In this document: positions 27,200 to 36,746 of the stretch, one piece after another
Position numbering within the stretch: position 1 is the stretch's first letter
How the letters are laid out: every line of letters begins with the position of its first letter
NCBI RefSeq assembly: GCF_000956525.1
Contig: NZ_JYIW01000018.1
Span: 62,001 to 126,000 of the forward strand
Length of the DNA stretch: 64,000 nucleotides
Origin: Microbacterium oxydans
Lineage (GTDB): Bacteria; Actinomycetota; Actinomycetes; Actinomycetales; Microbacteriaceae
Reading direction: 5' to 3'
Notes under the pieces: model-generated
The model's database searches: none
What the model saw: only the letters and a program-made list of their open reading frames with translations
Told to the model about the DNA's origin: nothing
Program-made: the position numbers and the translations under genes

Positions 27200-27978
27200 A
27201 CGACGCACAGACGGGTCTCGGTGCTCGGCGTCTCGGTGGGAAGACCGCGCTGATCACCGGTGCCGGGGCGGGGATCGGGCGGGCGGTCGCCGAGCGGTTC
27301 GCCGCCGAGGGTGCCCGGGTGATCATCGCTGATCGCGATGCGGCCGCCGCGGCATCCGTGGCCGACTCGATCGGCGGGGCCGCGCGCGCCGTGACCATCG
27401 ACATCTCCGACGAGGCATCCGTCGAGTCCGGTTTCGCGGAGGCGGTCGCCGCCGGGTGGAGCCCGGACGTCGTCGTCGCGAACGCCGGGGTGCAGCTCTT
27501 CGGGCAGGACGCGGTGGCCGGCGAGCTCGACCTCGACGTCTGGCGTCGGACGATCGACATCAACCTCACGGGCACCTTCCTCACCGTCAAGCACGCGGTG
27601 CGGGCGATGCTGTCGGCGGGAGGCGGATCGATCATCCTCACCGGCAGCCCGACCGGAGTGAACGGCGAGGGCAAGGACTTCACGGCATACTCCGCGTCGA
27701 AGGCCGGCATCCACGGTCTGGCCCGCACGGTCGCCGCCGCCTACGCGCCGTCGGGCATCCGCGTGAACACCGTCGTGCCGGCGTATACCGAGACCGGACT
27801 GGTCTCCACCATCTCGGGCGACCCCGCATCACGGTCGGCGATCATCGGCCGCATCCCGGTCGGTCGCGCCGGCACTCCGAAGGACATCGAGGGGATCATG
27901 GTGTTCCTCGCGAGCGACGATGCCGCGTTCGCGACCGGTGCGCTGTTCGCAGTCGATGGGGGGATGACCTCGCTCTGA
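27196..27978 (+). CDS. Short-chain dehydrogenase/reductase
   Basis: 260 residues, classical SDR: cofactor motif TGAGAGIG near residue 23, NAG (VVANAGVQ), catalytic serine in ILTGSPTG and YSASK with Tyr and Lys. Asp in IIADRD after strand 2 suggests NAD(H). It ends the glycan operon (ATGA overlap with the DUF5060 gene), so it probably oxidises a released monosaccharide such as L-rhamnose or another aldose/keto-sugar; rhamnose 1-dehydrogenases belong to this family, but the sequence alone does not prove that. Confidence 0.88.
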   Translation: MNDAQTGLGARRLGGKTALITGAGAGIGRAVAERFAAEGARVIIADRDAAAAASVADSIGGAARAVTIDISDEASVESGFAEAVAAGWSPDVVVANAGVQLFGQDAVAGELDLDVWRRTIDINLTGTFLTVKHAVRAMLSAGGGSIILTGSPTGVNGEGKDFTAYSASKAGIHGLARTVAAAYAPSGIRVNTVVPAYTETGLVSTISGDPASRSAIIGRIPVGRAGTPKDIEGIMVFLASDDAAFATGALFAVDGGMTSL

Positions 27979-28039
27979 CCCCCGAATCCCCGCTCTCGAG
28001 GCACGCGTGGAGTTCACCTGTGAGCCGCCTGGGAGAAAC

Positions 28040-28067
28040 TTGATGGTTCGCTGTGAGCTGATATATT
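28040..28067 (+). promoter_or_regulatory. Promoter of the metalloprotease gene
   Basis: TTGATG (28040-28045), 16-bp spacer, TATATT (28062-28067), in an unusually AT-rich stretch. Leaves a leader of about 30 bases with GGGGGAG (28095-28101) before the GTG. Confidence 0.6.
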
Positions 28068-28104
28068 GCTCAACGTTGTCCATTTATCAATTCGGGGGAG
28101 AAAC

Positions 28105-30414
28105 GTGAAGAACACCAGACCACGATGGTTGACGGCTGCGGTCGCAACACTCGGAGCAGGCGCATTGGCCTTCGGAGGAGCGGCTGTTCCGGCCGCCGCG
28201 GATGAGGTCCCCGACGCCCCGGTCGAGCTGCAGAGCTCTGCGACGAAGTACGAGCGCGCTGCTGCGCAGACAGGTGACACCCCCGAGGCGATCAAGAAGC
28301 TCGAGCAGGCCGGCCTCATCAGCGTCACCGATCAGGGCTTCTTCTTCTACAACGACCAGGCGCACGAATCGGCCGATCTGGAGAACCTGGCGCTTCGTGC
28401 CGCGCCCGAGGGTGCGGCCATCCCCGGAACCCCCGCAGGCGGATCCCGTCCCGGCGCGCCGGTCACCGTCTACCTGGACTTCGACGGCGAGACGCTCGAA
28501 GGAACCTCCTGGAACGTCCAGTCCAAGATCGAGAGCCTGAACTTCGCACCCGGCGCGCTGGTGACCGACCGCGCGGCCGTCTGGGCAGCCGTCGCCGAGG
28601 ACTACGCCCCGTTCAACGTGAACGTGACGACCACGCGTCCGAGCGATGACCAGCTCTACAAGACCTCCGCCGACGACAACGTCTACGGTTCGCACGTCAT
28701 CATCACGGACTCCTACGACGAGGTGCTTCCGGCTGCGGCCGGCAACGGCGGCATCGCCTGGCTCGGCGGCACCGGCTCCGAGTTCCTGAGCGGCGCGCTC
28801 GTGTTCACCGACGGCACCGGCGGATCCCCCAAGGCGATCGCCGAGATCGCGGCCCACGAATCCGGACACAACTTCGGGCTCGAGCACGACGGCATCTCCG
28901 GTGCCGGCGGTGGCGAGTACTACGCGCCGGAGAACGGCGTGTGGGGAACGATCATGGGCGCCGCGTACTACGTGCCGCTCAGCCAGTGGTCGGCCGGCGG
29001 CTACGCCGGATCGACCAACGTGCAGGACGACCTCGCCGCGATCACCAACCGTTCGGCGGCCGCCGCGATCTTCGTCAACGCGACGCTCCCCGACGGCACG
29101 CCGTACACCGACTCGGGTGTGTGCGTGCTGTCCGGGAACCCCTCGAACCCGCAGCCCGGCGACGTCTTCTTCGCGCTCGGCCTGAACGGCGACTGCGAGC
29201 CCGAAGGACCTCAGCTCACGCTGAACTTCTCATACGCCGATCGTGCCGACTACGCTGCAGACGCCGTCGGAAACACGCCGGCTGCGGCGCAGGCACTCGA
29301 CAACGCCGATGGCACCTTCGCCGCGGCTGAGGTCATCGTGCGCACCACCGACGTCGACGTGTACGCCGTCACGACTGCCGGTGGCACGCTCAGCGCAACC
29401 GTCGAGGTCGCCGACATCTCGCCGAACCTCGACGCGAAGCTGACGGTGACGGATGCCGCAGGCACCGTCCTCTCGACGAACGACCCCGCCTCGGCTCGTG
29501 TCTCGGCCTCGGTGGCGAGCGGCCTCGGCGCATCGGTCTCCGTCGCCGACCTGGTTGCGGGAACGTACTACCTCTCGGTCGAGGGCGTCGGTGCGGGTGA
29601 CCCCGCGTCGGCCACTGCCGACAACGCCAACGGCTACGCCAGGTACGGCAGCCTCGGCAACTACACCCTCTCCGGTTCAGCCGAGGCGTTCGACTCCGCT
29701 CCCCTCGTGATCACGGCCCCGACCAACGGCTCGGCCGTCACGGGTGGCGAGGAGATCGAGGTCACCGGCACGGCGACGCCGAACGCGACCGTCACCCTGT
29801 CGGTCGGCGGCACGGTCGTCGACACGGTCACCGCCGACGACAGCGGCGCATGGACCGGTACCGTCACGGCGAACCAGTTCGGCAACACCGAGATCGTCGC
29901 AGCGCAGACCGTCGGCACGATCGTCATCCCCGGCATGCAGTCCGTGACCGTCGTCGCCCCGGCGGCGCCGATCGCGGCACCGGCGATCACCGGCCCGACC
30001 TCCGGGTCGACCGTCGATGACACCACGCCGACCATCTCCGGCACCGGCGTCGCAGGCGCCGTGGTGACCGTCACGGTCCGCAACGCCGCCGGCGCTGCGG
30101 TGGCGACCGTGCAGACCACCGTGGCCGAGAACGGCACCTGGTCGGTCGCAGTGGCATCCGCCCTCGCGAACGGCACCTACACCGCGTCAGCGGTGCAGAA
30201 CCTCGGGACCGAGATCTCGGAGATCAGCAACACCGTCACGTTCACGGTCCAGGCGGCGCCTGGCACCGGTGGCGGCGGTTCGGACGGCAACCTCGCCTCG
30301 ACCGGTCTGGGCTTCGACGCCACGCCGATCGCCGGCATGGCCGTCGTCCTGCTCCTCATCGGTGGCGGCGTCATCCTCTACGCGCGACGCAAGGCGCTGT
30401 CGCTCGACGCCTGA
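28105..30414 (+). CDS. Secreted, sortase-anchored zinc metalloprotease
   Basis: 769 residues. Sec signal peptide (residues 1-33, ends VPAAAD). A pro-region (about 45-100) carries the motif TDQGFFFYND. The catalytic domain (about 115-365) has HESGHNFGLEHD: zinc ligands His251, His255, His261 and base Glu252, a metzincin-like pattern. A prepeptidase-type beta domain (about 385-500) and two bacterial Ig-like domains (about 530-625 and 630-722) follow. The C-terminus is a cell-wall sorting signal: LASTG at 730-734, a hydrophobic helix and ARRKALSLDA; LAxTG is the form used by class E sortases. GTG at 28105 is set by GGGGGAG. Likely a wall-anchored peptidase exposed on the surface; target unknown. 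Confidence 0.9.
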   Translation: MKNTRPRWLTAAVATLGAGALAFGGAAVPAAADEVPDAPVELQSSATKYERAAAQTGDTPEAIKKLEQAGLISVTDQGFFFYNDQAHESADLENLALRAAPEGAAIPGTPAGGSRPGAPVTVYLDFDGETLEGTSWNVQSKIESLNFAPGALVTDRAAVWAAVAEDYAPFNVNVTTTRPSDDQLYKTSADDNVYGSHVIITDSYDEVLPAAAGNGGIAWLGGTGSEFLSGALVFTDGTGGSPKAIAEIAAHESGHNFGLEHDGISGAGGGEYYAPENGVWGTIMGAAYYVPLSQWSAGGYAGSTNVQDDLAAITNRSAAAAIFVNATLPDGTPYTDSGVCVLSGNPSNPQPGDVFFALGLNGDCEPEGPQLTLNFSYADRADYAADAVGNTPAAAQALDNADGTFAAAEVIVRTTDVDVYAVTTAGGTLSATVEVADISPNLDAKLTVTDAAGTVLSTNDPASARVSASVASGLGASVSVADLVAGTYYLSVEGVGAGDPASATADNANGYARYGSLGNYTLSGSAEAFDSAPLVITAPTNGSAVTGGEEIEVTGTATPNATVTLSVGGTVVDTVTADDSGAWTGTVTANQFGNTEIVAAQTVGTIVIPGMQSVTVVAPAAPIAAPAITGPTSGSTVDDTTPTISGTGVAGAVVTVTVRNAAGAAVATVQTTVAENGTWSVAVASALANGTYTASAVQNLGTEISEISNTVTFTVQAAPGTGGGGSDGNLASTGLGFDATPIAGMAVVLLLIGGGVILYARRKALSLDA

Positions 30415-30437
30415 CCCGCACTGAGGTCTGGATATCG

Positions 30438-30465
30438 CGGGGCGGGGATCATGATCCCCGCCCCG
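30438..30465 (+). terminator. Palindromic terminator after the metalloprotease gene
   Basis: 28-bp perfect palindrome; arms CGGGGCGGGGATCA and TGATCCCCGCCCCG followed by GTTT. Lies 24 bases after the stop. Confidence 0.75.
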
Positions 30466-30504
30466 TTTCCATCCCCGTTCCCACAGCCACGAGAGGAGCC
30501 GAAC

Positions 30505-30945
<441 letters not shown>

Positions 30946-30955
30946 CCCGCAGACG

Positions 30956-32347
30956 CTACGCGTGCGCCCGCAGCGCCAACCACGCGGCCGCTCGGTCGTC
31001 GGCGCTCGACATCGAGAGCCCGGTGATGTGCTCGATGCGTCGCACGCGCGCGGCGAGCGTCTGCCGGTGCACGCCGAGGCGCGCGGCCGCGGCGCCCCAG
31101 GCTCCGTTCTCGGTCAGGAAGCCCCGCAGCGTGTCGACGAGATCATCGTCGCGCAGCGGCTCGATCAGGGCGGCCAGGCGTCGTGCGTCAGACGGCGCGA
31201 GCCGGTCGAGCACGAGGTCGATGGTCGGCATGCTGCGATAGCGCACCACGGCGCGGACCTCGGCGACGGCGACGTCATGGGCGCGGCGCGCCTCTTCCGC
31301 CGAGCCGGCGAGCGCGTCGACCTGGGCGGGGGAGCCGAGGCCGAGATGCAGCGGGACCGAGAACGTCGTGGCGCGTCTGGCGAGCTCCTCGGTGTGCTCC
31401 TCGCGTGCGAATCCCGACACCAGGCCGTGCGCTGCGGTGAGCAGGTGCGGGGCGCCGAGGTCTTCCAGCCAGTGCACGACCACCCGCTCCGCGTCGACGC
31501 TGGATGACCGCGCCGACAGGGTGAACGCGGCCAGCGAGCGATCCCGTACGCCCCACTCCTTCGCCAGCGCGAGGGCGGTCGGTCCGCCCTCTTCGAGCAC
31601 CCGCATCATCGTGGCCCGACCGAGTCGCTCGGTGCGGCTGCCGTCATGCGTGCGCAGCAGCAGATCCAGCAGCGCCGCCGCCTGGGAGCTCAGGTCCCGC
31701 GCTCGGCTGGTCGATCCGCTCCGAGCGGTCACGACGAGGAACGCGGACATGTCTTCATCGGTACCGACCGGATGCACCTGCAGCGCTCGACTCCGCACCC
31801 GCACCGGCCGGTTGAACGCGACGGCGACGGCATCCCCGATGTGCAATGCGCCGGCGCCGGCCGAGGCGATCGGCTGCGCATCGCGATCGAGCAGCACGGC
31901 CCAGCCGTCGAGCCGTCTGGCGAGTTCGGCCACCACGCCGGCCACGCCGCTGCGTCGAGCTGCGAGCGCGAGCACCTTCGTCGCGGCGAGCACCGCACGG
32001 TCCTCTGCTGCGGCATCCGTCGCCAGCAGGGCCTGCAGCGTGGGCAGCACCACGACCGGTTCCAGGTCCGGATCGATGATCGCGGTGACGCCCTCCGGCA
32101 CGACCTCGAGCGGCCCCGTCACCACGGCGACGGCGAGACGCAGCTGCTCGCGGCGGTCGCTGCGGTCGAGCGCCGACGCGATCTCGTCGGGATCACCGAC
32201 GACGAGCGTCGCGAACTGCGGGTGCGGCACGACCGCGAAGTCGGCCAGCGGGACGACGCTCGACACGGGCGCTTTCGGCCCCAGCGTGCCGCCGTCGACC
32301 AGGGTCGCACCGAGCAGGCGCGCGATCGATGCCAGGTCTCGCGTCAT
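30956..32347 (-). CDS. PucR-family transcriptional regulator
   Basis: 463 residues. An N-terminal PucR-like sensor region, a middle GGDEF-like/CdaR region and a C-terminal helix-turn-helix (about 400-460) with LRGFLTENGAWGAAAARLGV followed by HRQTLAARVRRIE, the hallmark of the PucR/CdaR family. Start ATG at 32347 follows a -10-like TATACT (32359-32354) by six bases, so it is probably leaderless. It is divergent from a zinc alcohol dehydrogenase and an APC permease and is their likely activator, sensing an imported amine, amino acid or alcohol. Its 3' end lies 10 bases from the convergent small membrane protein gene. Confidence 0.88.
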   Translation of the reverse strand: MTRDLASIARLLGATLVDGGTLGPKAPVSSVVPLADFAVVPHPQFATLVVGDPDEIASALDRSDRREQLRLAVAVVTGPLEVVPEGVTAIIDPDLEPVVVLPTLQALLATDAAAEDRAVLAATKVLALAARRSGVAGVVAELARRLDGWAVLLDRDAQPIASAGAGALHIGDAVAVAFNRPVRVRSRALQVHPVGTDEDMSAFLVVTARSGSTSRARDLSSQAAALLDLLLRTHDGSRTERLGRATMMRVLEEGGPTALALAKEWGVRDRSLAAFTLSARSSSVDAERVVVHWLEDLGAPHLLTAAHGLVSGFAREEHTEELARRATTFSVPLHLGLGSPAQVDALAGSAEEARRAHDVAVAEVRAVVRYRSMPTIDLVLDRLAPSDARRLAALIEPLRDDDLVDTLRGFLTENGAWGAAAARLGVHRQTLAARVRRIEHITGLSMSSADDRAAAWLALRAHA

Positions 32348-32402
32348 ATCCGCAGTATAAGGAATGTCGAGTGCTGGCAGTGAAGATCATCATTTCGATG
32401 AA

Positions 32403-32431
32403 TGACACGGGTGTGCCCGCGTTTCTACGAT
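32403..32431 (+). promoter_or_regulatory. Candidate promoter of the dehydrogenase-permease operon
   Basis: TGACAC (32403-32408), 17 bp, TACGAT (32426-32431). A short dyad TCAT-TTCG-ATGA (about 32389-32400) just upstream could bind PucR. Confidence 0.4.
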
Positions 32432-32463
32432 GAAGCCCGACCGACACGAACGAAGGGGGCCAC

Positions 32464-33561
32464 ATGCGGGCCATCGTATTCCGCGACACCGACAGTCCGA
32501 TCGAGCACACCGAGGTGCAGCTCGCGCCGCCGGCTGCCGGAGAAGTGCGCGTGAAGATCGCCGCCGCGGGCGTCTGCCATTCCGACCTGCACGTCAAGCG
32601 GGGGGAGTGGACCGCAGCTGCGCCCATGGTCATGGGCCACGAGGGCTCCGGTGTCGTCACCGAACTGGGCGATGGTGTCACCTCGCTCGCCGTCGGCGAT
32701 CACGTCGTGCTCAGCTGGGTGCCGCCGTGCGGCGAGTGCCGCTACTGCCGCTCCGGTCACGAGGCGCGCTGCCAGAAGGTCGCGACGGTCGTCGCCCCGC
32801 TCGGCGTGCTCTTCGACGGCACGTCGCGACTGAGCAAGGACGGCGAGACGATCCACCACTACCTCGGCGTCTCCTCGTTCGCCGAGGAGGTCGTGGTTCC
32901 CGCGTCGGGCGCCATCAAGGTGCGCGATGACGCGCCGCTCGACGTCATCGCCGTCGTCGGCTGCGCTGTGGCGACCGGCGTCGGCGCCGTGATGAACACC
33001 GCCGGGGTCGAACCGGGCGCCCTCGTCGCGGTGATCGGCTGCGGCGGCGTCGGCCTGAATGTCATCCAGGGCGCACGCCTCGCCGGTGCCGAACGCATCG
33101 TCGCGATCGACGTGCGCGAGGACAAGACCCGCCTCGCCGCGCAGTTCGGCGCCACGGATCAGATCGTCGCCCCCGACGGCGACGCAGTCGCGCAGCTGCG
33201 GGCCCTCCTCCCTGACGGCGTCGACTACGCCTTCGACGCGATCGGCCGCACCGTCACCACCGAGCAGTCGATCGAGATGCTCGGACTCGGCGGCGCGGCG
33301 GTCATCGTCGGCCTCCCCCCGACCGGCGCCCGCGCCTCGTTCGAACCGCTCGTGCTGGCCGAGGCCGACCAGCGCATCCTCGGCTCGAACTACGGCTCGG
33401 TGCGTCCGGCGATCGACATCCCCGCCCTCGTCGACCGCTACATGGACGGCCAGCTGATCCTCGATCCGCTCATCTCCTCGCGCCGCCCGCTGGTCGAGGC
33501 TGCAGAGGCCTTCGCCGAACTCGAGTCCGGCCAGGCGCTGCGCACCCTCCTCATCCCCTGA
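32464..33561 (+). CDS. Zinc-dependent alcohol dehydrogenase (class III-like MDR)
   Basis: 365 residues. Catalytic zinc ligands Cys38 (GVCHSD) and His59 (GHEGSG) with a later Cys; structural zinc cysteines Cys89, Cys92, Cys95, Cys103 all present (PPCGECRYCRSG). Rossmann motif IGCGGVGLNVIQGA binds NAD(H), with ASP (AIDVRE) after it. The layout resembles the formaldehyde/aryl-alcohol/NDMA-dependent group. Oxidises an alcohol or aldehyde, probably derived from the substrate of the downstream permease. AAGGGGG precedes the ATG. Confidence 0.9.
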   Translation: MRAIVFRDTDSPIEHTEVQLAPPAAGEVRVKIAAAGVCHSDLHVKRGEWTAAAPMVMGHEGSGVVTELGDGVTSLAVGDHVVLSWVPPCGECRYCRSGHEARCQKVATVVAPLGVLFDGTSRLSKDGETIHHYLGVSSFAEEVVVPASGAIKVRDDAPLDVIAVVGCAVATGVGAVMNTAGVEPGALVAVIGCGGVGLNVIQGARLAGAERIVAIDVREDKTRLAAQFGATDQIVAPDGDAVAQLRALLPDGVDYAFDAIGRTVTTEQSIEMLGLGGAAVIVGLPPTGARASFEPLVLAEADQRILGSNYGSVRPAIDIPALVDRYMDGQLILDPLISSRRPLVEAAEAFAELESGQALRTLLIP

Positions 33562-33637
33562 TCGACCCAGTGCGCCACCCTCCCTGCACCACACCTCACA
33601 GCACCACTCCGACCGACCCGATGCGAAGGAGCACCCC

Positions 33638-35089
33638 TTGACCACGACATCCCAGCAGCATCCGCCCGGTGCCGCAGCCGGCGCACCCACCGATGCCGGC
33701 CTCCGCCGCGGCGTGATGAGCGGCCCAGAGCTGGCCGCCCAGGCGATCGCGAACATCGCCCCCAGCGCGGTGATCGCCTTCACGGCCGCCGCGATCTTCC
33801 TCGGCGCAGGCAACGGCACCATCTACGCCTTCGGCCTCGCGACGATCGTCATCCTCTGCGTCGGCTACTGCGTCGTGGTGTTCGCCCGCAAGCACGCCTC
33901 GGCCGGGTCGCTCTACACGTACGTGTCGAAGGGCCTCGGGCCCGCCGGCGCCTACCTGGCCGGTGCGGCGCTGCTGATCGGATGCTTCGGCATCGCGGCA
34001 GCCTCCCTCATGGGATCCGTGTCGTACATGAGTCAGTTCCTCACGCTGCTCGGCGTGCCAGCTGCCGGCCTCGGCTGGAGCATCGGCCTCGCGATCGTGC
34101 TCGGCGGACTCGCGACGCTGTTCACGATCCGCGGCATCCGGCTCTCCGCCCGGGTCTCCCTGGTGCTCGAGCTGCTGTCGGTCGCGATCATCCTCGTGCT
34201 GCTGATCTCGGCCCTCGTCTGGGCTGGTCCCGGCGCCTGGGATCCGGCGCAGCTGCTCGCCGAAGGCTCCTCCTTCCAGGGCGTCGCGGCCGGCATGGTG
34301 CTCGGAATCCTCGGTTTCGTCGGCTTCTCGTCGGCCGATGCGCTCGGCCGTGAGGCGAAGAACCCGTACAAGGCCATCCCCAGGGCGATCATGTGGAGCG
34401 CGCTGACCGTCGGCATCCTCTACGTCTTCGCCGCGTACACGCAGATCGCCGTCCTCGGCGACGACCTGGCCACCTCGGCCAGCCCGTTGGAGAGCATGTC
34501 CGAGCTGATCGGCATGCCGGCGTGGTTCGCTCCGGTGCTCACGTTCGGTGTCGCCGCGTCGTTCTTCGCCGTGGTGGTCGCCCCGCTGAACGTCATCGGC
34601 CGCATCGTGTACGTCATGGGCAAGGAGGGGGTGGTCCACGAGCGGTTCGGACGCACCCACGAGCGCCACCTCACGCCCCACCGCGTGCTGCTCGCAGCCG
34701 GCGCGCTCGCCGTCGTCGTCGACATCGTCTTCCTGATCGCTGGCGCCGACCCGATGGAGATCCTCGTGTGGGTCAACACCTGGGGCACCTACGGCTACAT
34801 GGTCGCGTACGCGCTCGTCGCGATCGCCTGCGTCGTCTACACGCAGCGGGCCGGCATGCGCAACGGCCTCGTGTGGGTCTGCGCGACGATCGCCGTCGCC
34901 ACCATGGCCTACGTCTTCTTCGCGAACGTGTTCCCGGTTCCGGCGTTCCCGTTCAACGTGATCCCCTACGTGTTCATCGTCTGCGTGCTCGCAGCACTCA
35001 CCCGGTACTGGTTCCTGAAGGCGCGTCACCCCGAAGTGATCGCGCGCATCGGAAACACCGAGACCTCGGCGATGGACGGCGTCGGCTGA
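33638..35089 (+). CDS. APC-superfamily amino acid/amine permease
   Basis: 483 residues with about 12 membrane helices and the APC N-terminal signature IAPSAVIAFTAAAIFLGAG; FVGFSSADALGREAKNPYKA matches the conserved E-A-x-NP region after helix 6. The start is the rare TTG at 33638, supported by GAAGGAGC (33625-33632). It follows the dehydrogenase gene by 76 bases and probably shares its transcript; a strong terminator follows. Substrate likely an amino acid or polyamine; not resolvable. Confidence 0.9.
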   Translation: MTTTSQQHPPGAAAGAPTDAGLRRGVMSGPELAAQAIANIAPSAVIAFTAAAIFLGAGNGTIYAFGLATIVILCVGYCVVVFARKHASAGSLYTYVSKGLGPAGAYLAGAALLIGCFGIAAASLMGSVSYMSQFLTLLGVPAAGLGWSIGLAIVLGGLATLFTIRGIRLSARVSLVLELLSVAIILVLLISALVWAGPGAWDPAQLLAEGSSFQGVAAGMVLGILGFVGFSSADALGREAKNPYKAIPRAIMWSALTVGILYVFAAYTQIAVLGDDLATSASPLESMSELIGMPAWFAPVLTFGVAASFFAVVVAPLNVIGRIVYVMGKEGVVHERFGRTHERHLTPHRVLLAAGALAVVVDIVFLIAGADPMEILVWVNTWGTYGYMVAYALVAIACVVYTQRAGMRNGLVWVCATIAVATMAYVFFANVFPVPAFPFNVIPYVFIVCVLAALTRYWFLKARHPEVIARIGNTETSAMDGVG

Positions 35090-35112
35090 CCCGAACAGCC
35101 GCACGCAGCCGG

Positions 35113-35148
35113 CGAAGGCCTCGACTCCCCGCGGAGTCGGGGCCTTCG
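35113..35148 (+). terminator. Terminator after the APC permease gene
   Basis: 16-bp stem (one G-U pair) with loop CCGC: left arm from 35113, right arm 35133-35148. Separates the permease from the PAP2 gene. Confidence 0.75.
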
Positions 35149-35226
35149 TCGGTCGGATTCGACCCCACGCGCGGCGCGATGTCAAGCCGTCGCAGCGATC
35201 TCGCGCGAACCATATGATCGACTCTC

Positions 35227-35904
35227 GTGAACACCCGGATCACCCGTACCGGGCGGCGCGCCGCCGGCCTCGCGATCGGCCTCACCGCCGTCGTCGCCCT
35301 GACCGTGCTGCGCGTGGTCGTCTTCCAGACGGGCGGCACGCCGCTGCCGCTCGACGTCTGGTGGAACGAGCGGATGGCGGATGCCGTCAGCGACCCCGTC
35401 CTCGTCATCGCATGGGTGCCGGCGATCGTCGGCGGCACGGTCGGCATGATCGTGATCGGCGCGCTGCTGATCGTCCTCTTCCTCTGGCGGGGAAGGCGAT
35501 GGGATGCCGCGGCGCTGGCGTGCGCGATGGTCGCCGTCGTCGCCGTCGGTGCCACCATGGCCGCGGTGCTCGCCCGCACGCGGCCGGCCGACTCGCTCGC
35601 CGAGAGCGTGGCGACCTCGTTTCCCTCGGGGCACACGGCGGTCGCGACGACCGTGGTGATCATCCTCGGGCTCGCGCTCCGACGCTGGTACGTGTGGGTG
35701 CTCGGCGTCGTCTGGGTGCTCACGATGATGTGGAGCCGCACCTATCTGCACGCCCACTGGCTGACCGATGTCACGGCGGGGATGCTCGAGGGCATCGCGG
35801 TCGCTCTGCTGGTCTGGGTGAGCCTCGACGCCCTCCGCCACCGCCGCGCCCTGCGCGCCGCGCAGCACGTCTCGACCCCTGACCGAACAGTGAGCGCATC
35901 ATGA
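35227..35904 (+). CDS. PAP2-family membrane phosphatase
   Basis: 225 residues, six membrane helices. The three phosphatase motifs are present: ARTRP (Arg-Pro), PSGHT with the proton-donor His, and SRTYLHAHWLTDV with the nucleophilic His and Asp. Dephosphorylates lipid phosphates such as phosphatidate or undecaprenyl pyrophosphate on the outer membrane face. The GTG start lies 8 bases after TATGAT (35213-35218), so the message is probably leaderless. The 3' end overlaps the DUF1206 gene by 4 bases. Confidence 0.9.
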   Translation: MNTRITRTGRRAAGLAIGLTAVVALTVLRVVVFQTGGTPLPLDVWWNERMADAVSDPVLVIAWVPAIVGGTVGMIVIGALLIVLFLWRGRRWDAAALACAMVAVVAVGATMAAVLARTRPADSLAESVATSFPSGHTAVATTVVIILGLALRRWYVWVLGVVWVLTMMWSRTYLHAHWLTDVTAGMLEGIAVALLVWVSLDALRHRRALRAAQHVSTPDRTVSAS

Positions 35905-36713
35905 TCTCCACCGCATCCGCGTCGTCCGCCGCCGAGTCGGCCCAGAACTCGTCCGTCTTCCGAGTGCTCGCGAGAGCCGGGTACGTCGTGCTCGGGGTGC
36001 TGCACATCCTCATCGGCGCCATCGCGATCTCGATCGCCGTCGGTGGCGGCGGTGGCGATGCCGACCAGGGCGGTGCGATGCAGCAGATCCAGCAGTCGCC
36101 CGCCGGTGTCCTCCTGCTCTGGGCCATCGTGCTCGGGCTCGTCGCGCTCGCGATCTGGCAGATCGCCGAGGCCGTGGCGGAACGCGACCCTGATACGAAG
36201 AAGCGCTGGGCGCACCGCGCCAAGTTCATCGGCACCGCGGTCGCCTACGCCGCCATCGCGAGCACGGCGCTCGTCTACGCCCTGGGCGGGCACTCCGAGT
36301 CATCGGATGCGCCGAAGTCCCTGAGCGCGCAGCTGCTGAGCGCACCGGCAGGCGTCGTGCTGCTCGTGCTCGTGGGGATCGGCGTCGCGGTCGTCGGTGC
36401 AGCATTCGTCGTCCGTGGCGTCACCAAGGCCTTCACGAAGCAGCTCGCGCTGCCCTCGGGCACGGCGCGCAGGGGCATCGTCGCGTTCGGCATCGCCGGA
36501 TACATCGCCAAGGGCATCGCGGTCGGGGTGGCCGGCATCCTGTTCGTGGTGGCCGCGCTCACGCATGATCCGCAGAAGGCCGGCGGACTGGATGCCGCGC
36601 TCCGCTCACTCGCGGGTCTGCCGTTCGGCGCGATCGTGCTGTGGGCGGTGGGGGCGGGGCTCGCGCTCTACGGGCTGTTCTGCATCGCCCGCGCCCGGTA
36701 CGCCAGAATGTGA
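35901..36713 (+). CDS. DUF1206 membrane protein
   Basis: 270 residues built from three internally similar units of two membrane helices each: ARAGYVVLGVLHILIG, HRAKFIGTAVAYAAIA and ARRGIVAFGIAGYIAKG begin the units. This is the DUF1206 pattern. Function unknown. Overlaps the PAP2 gene (ATGA), suggesting a shared envelope-related transcript. Confidence 0.9.
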   Translation: MISTASASSAAESAQNSSVFRVLARAGYVVLGVLHILIGAIAISIAVGGGGGDADQGGAMQQIQQSPAGVLLLWAIVLGLVALAIWQIAEAVAERDPDTKKRWAHRAKFIGTAVAYAAIASTALVYALGGHSESSDAPKSLSAQLLSAPAGVVLLVLVGIGVAVVGAAFVVRGVTKAFTKQLALPSGTARRGIVAFGIAGYIAKGIAVGVAGILFVVAALTHDPQKAGGLDAALRSLAGLPFGAIVLWAVGAGLALYGLFCIARARYARM

Positions 36714-36746
36714 CCCGCGCCGAGGCGGGGCCCGCGCCGCACCGGG

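Noticed and set aside
30451..30504. Upstream ATG extending the small membrane protein by 18 residues
   Set aside because: It lies within the 28-bp terminator palindrome and lacks a ribosome site; ATG at 30505 has GAGAGGAGC.
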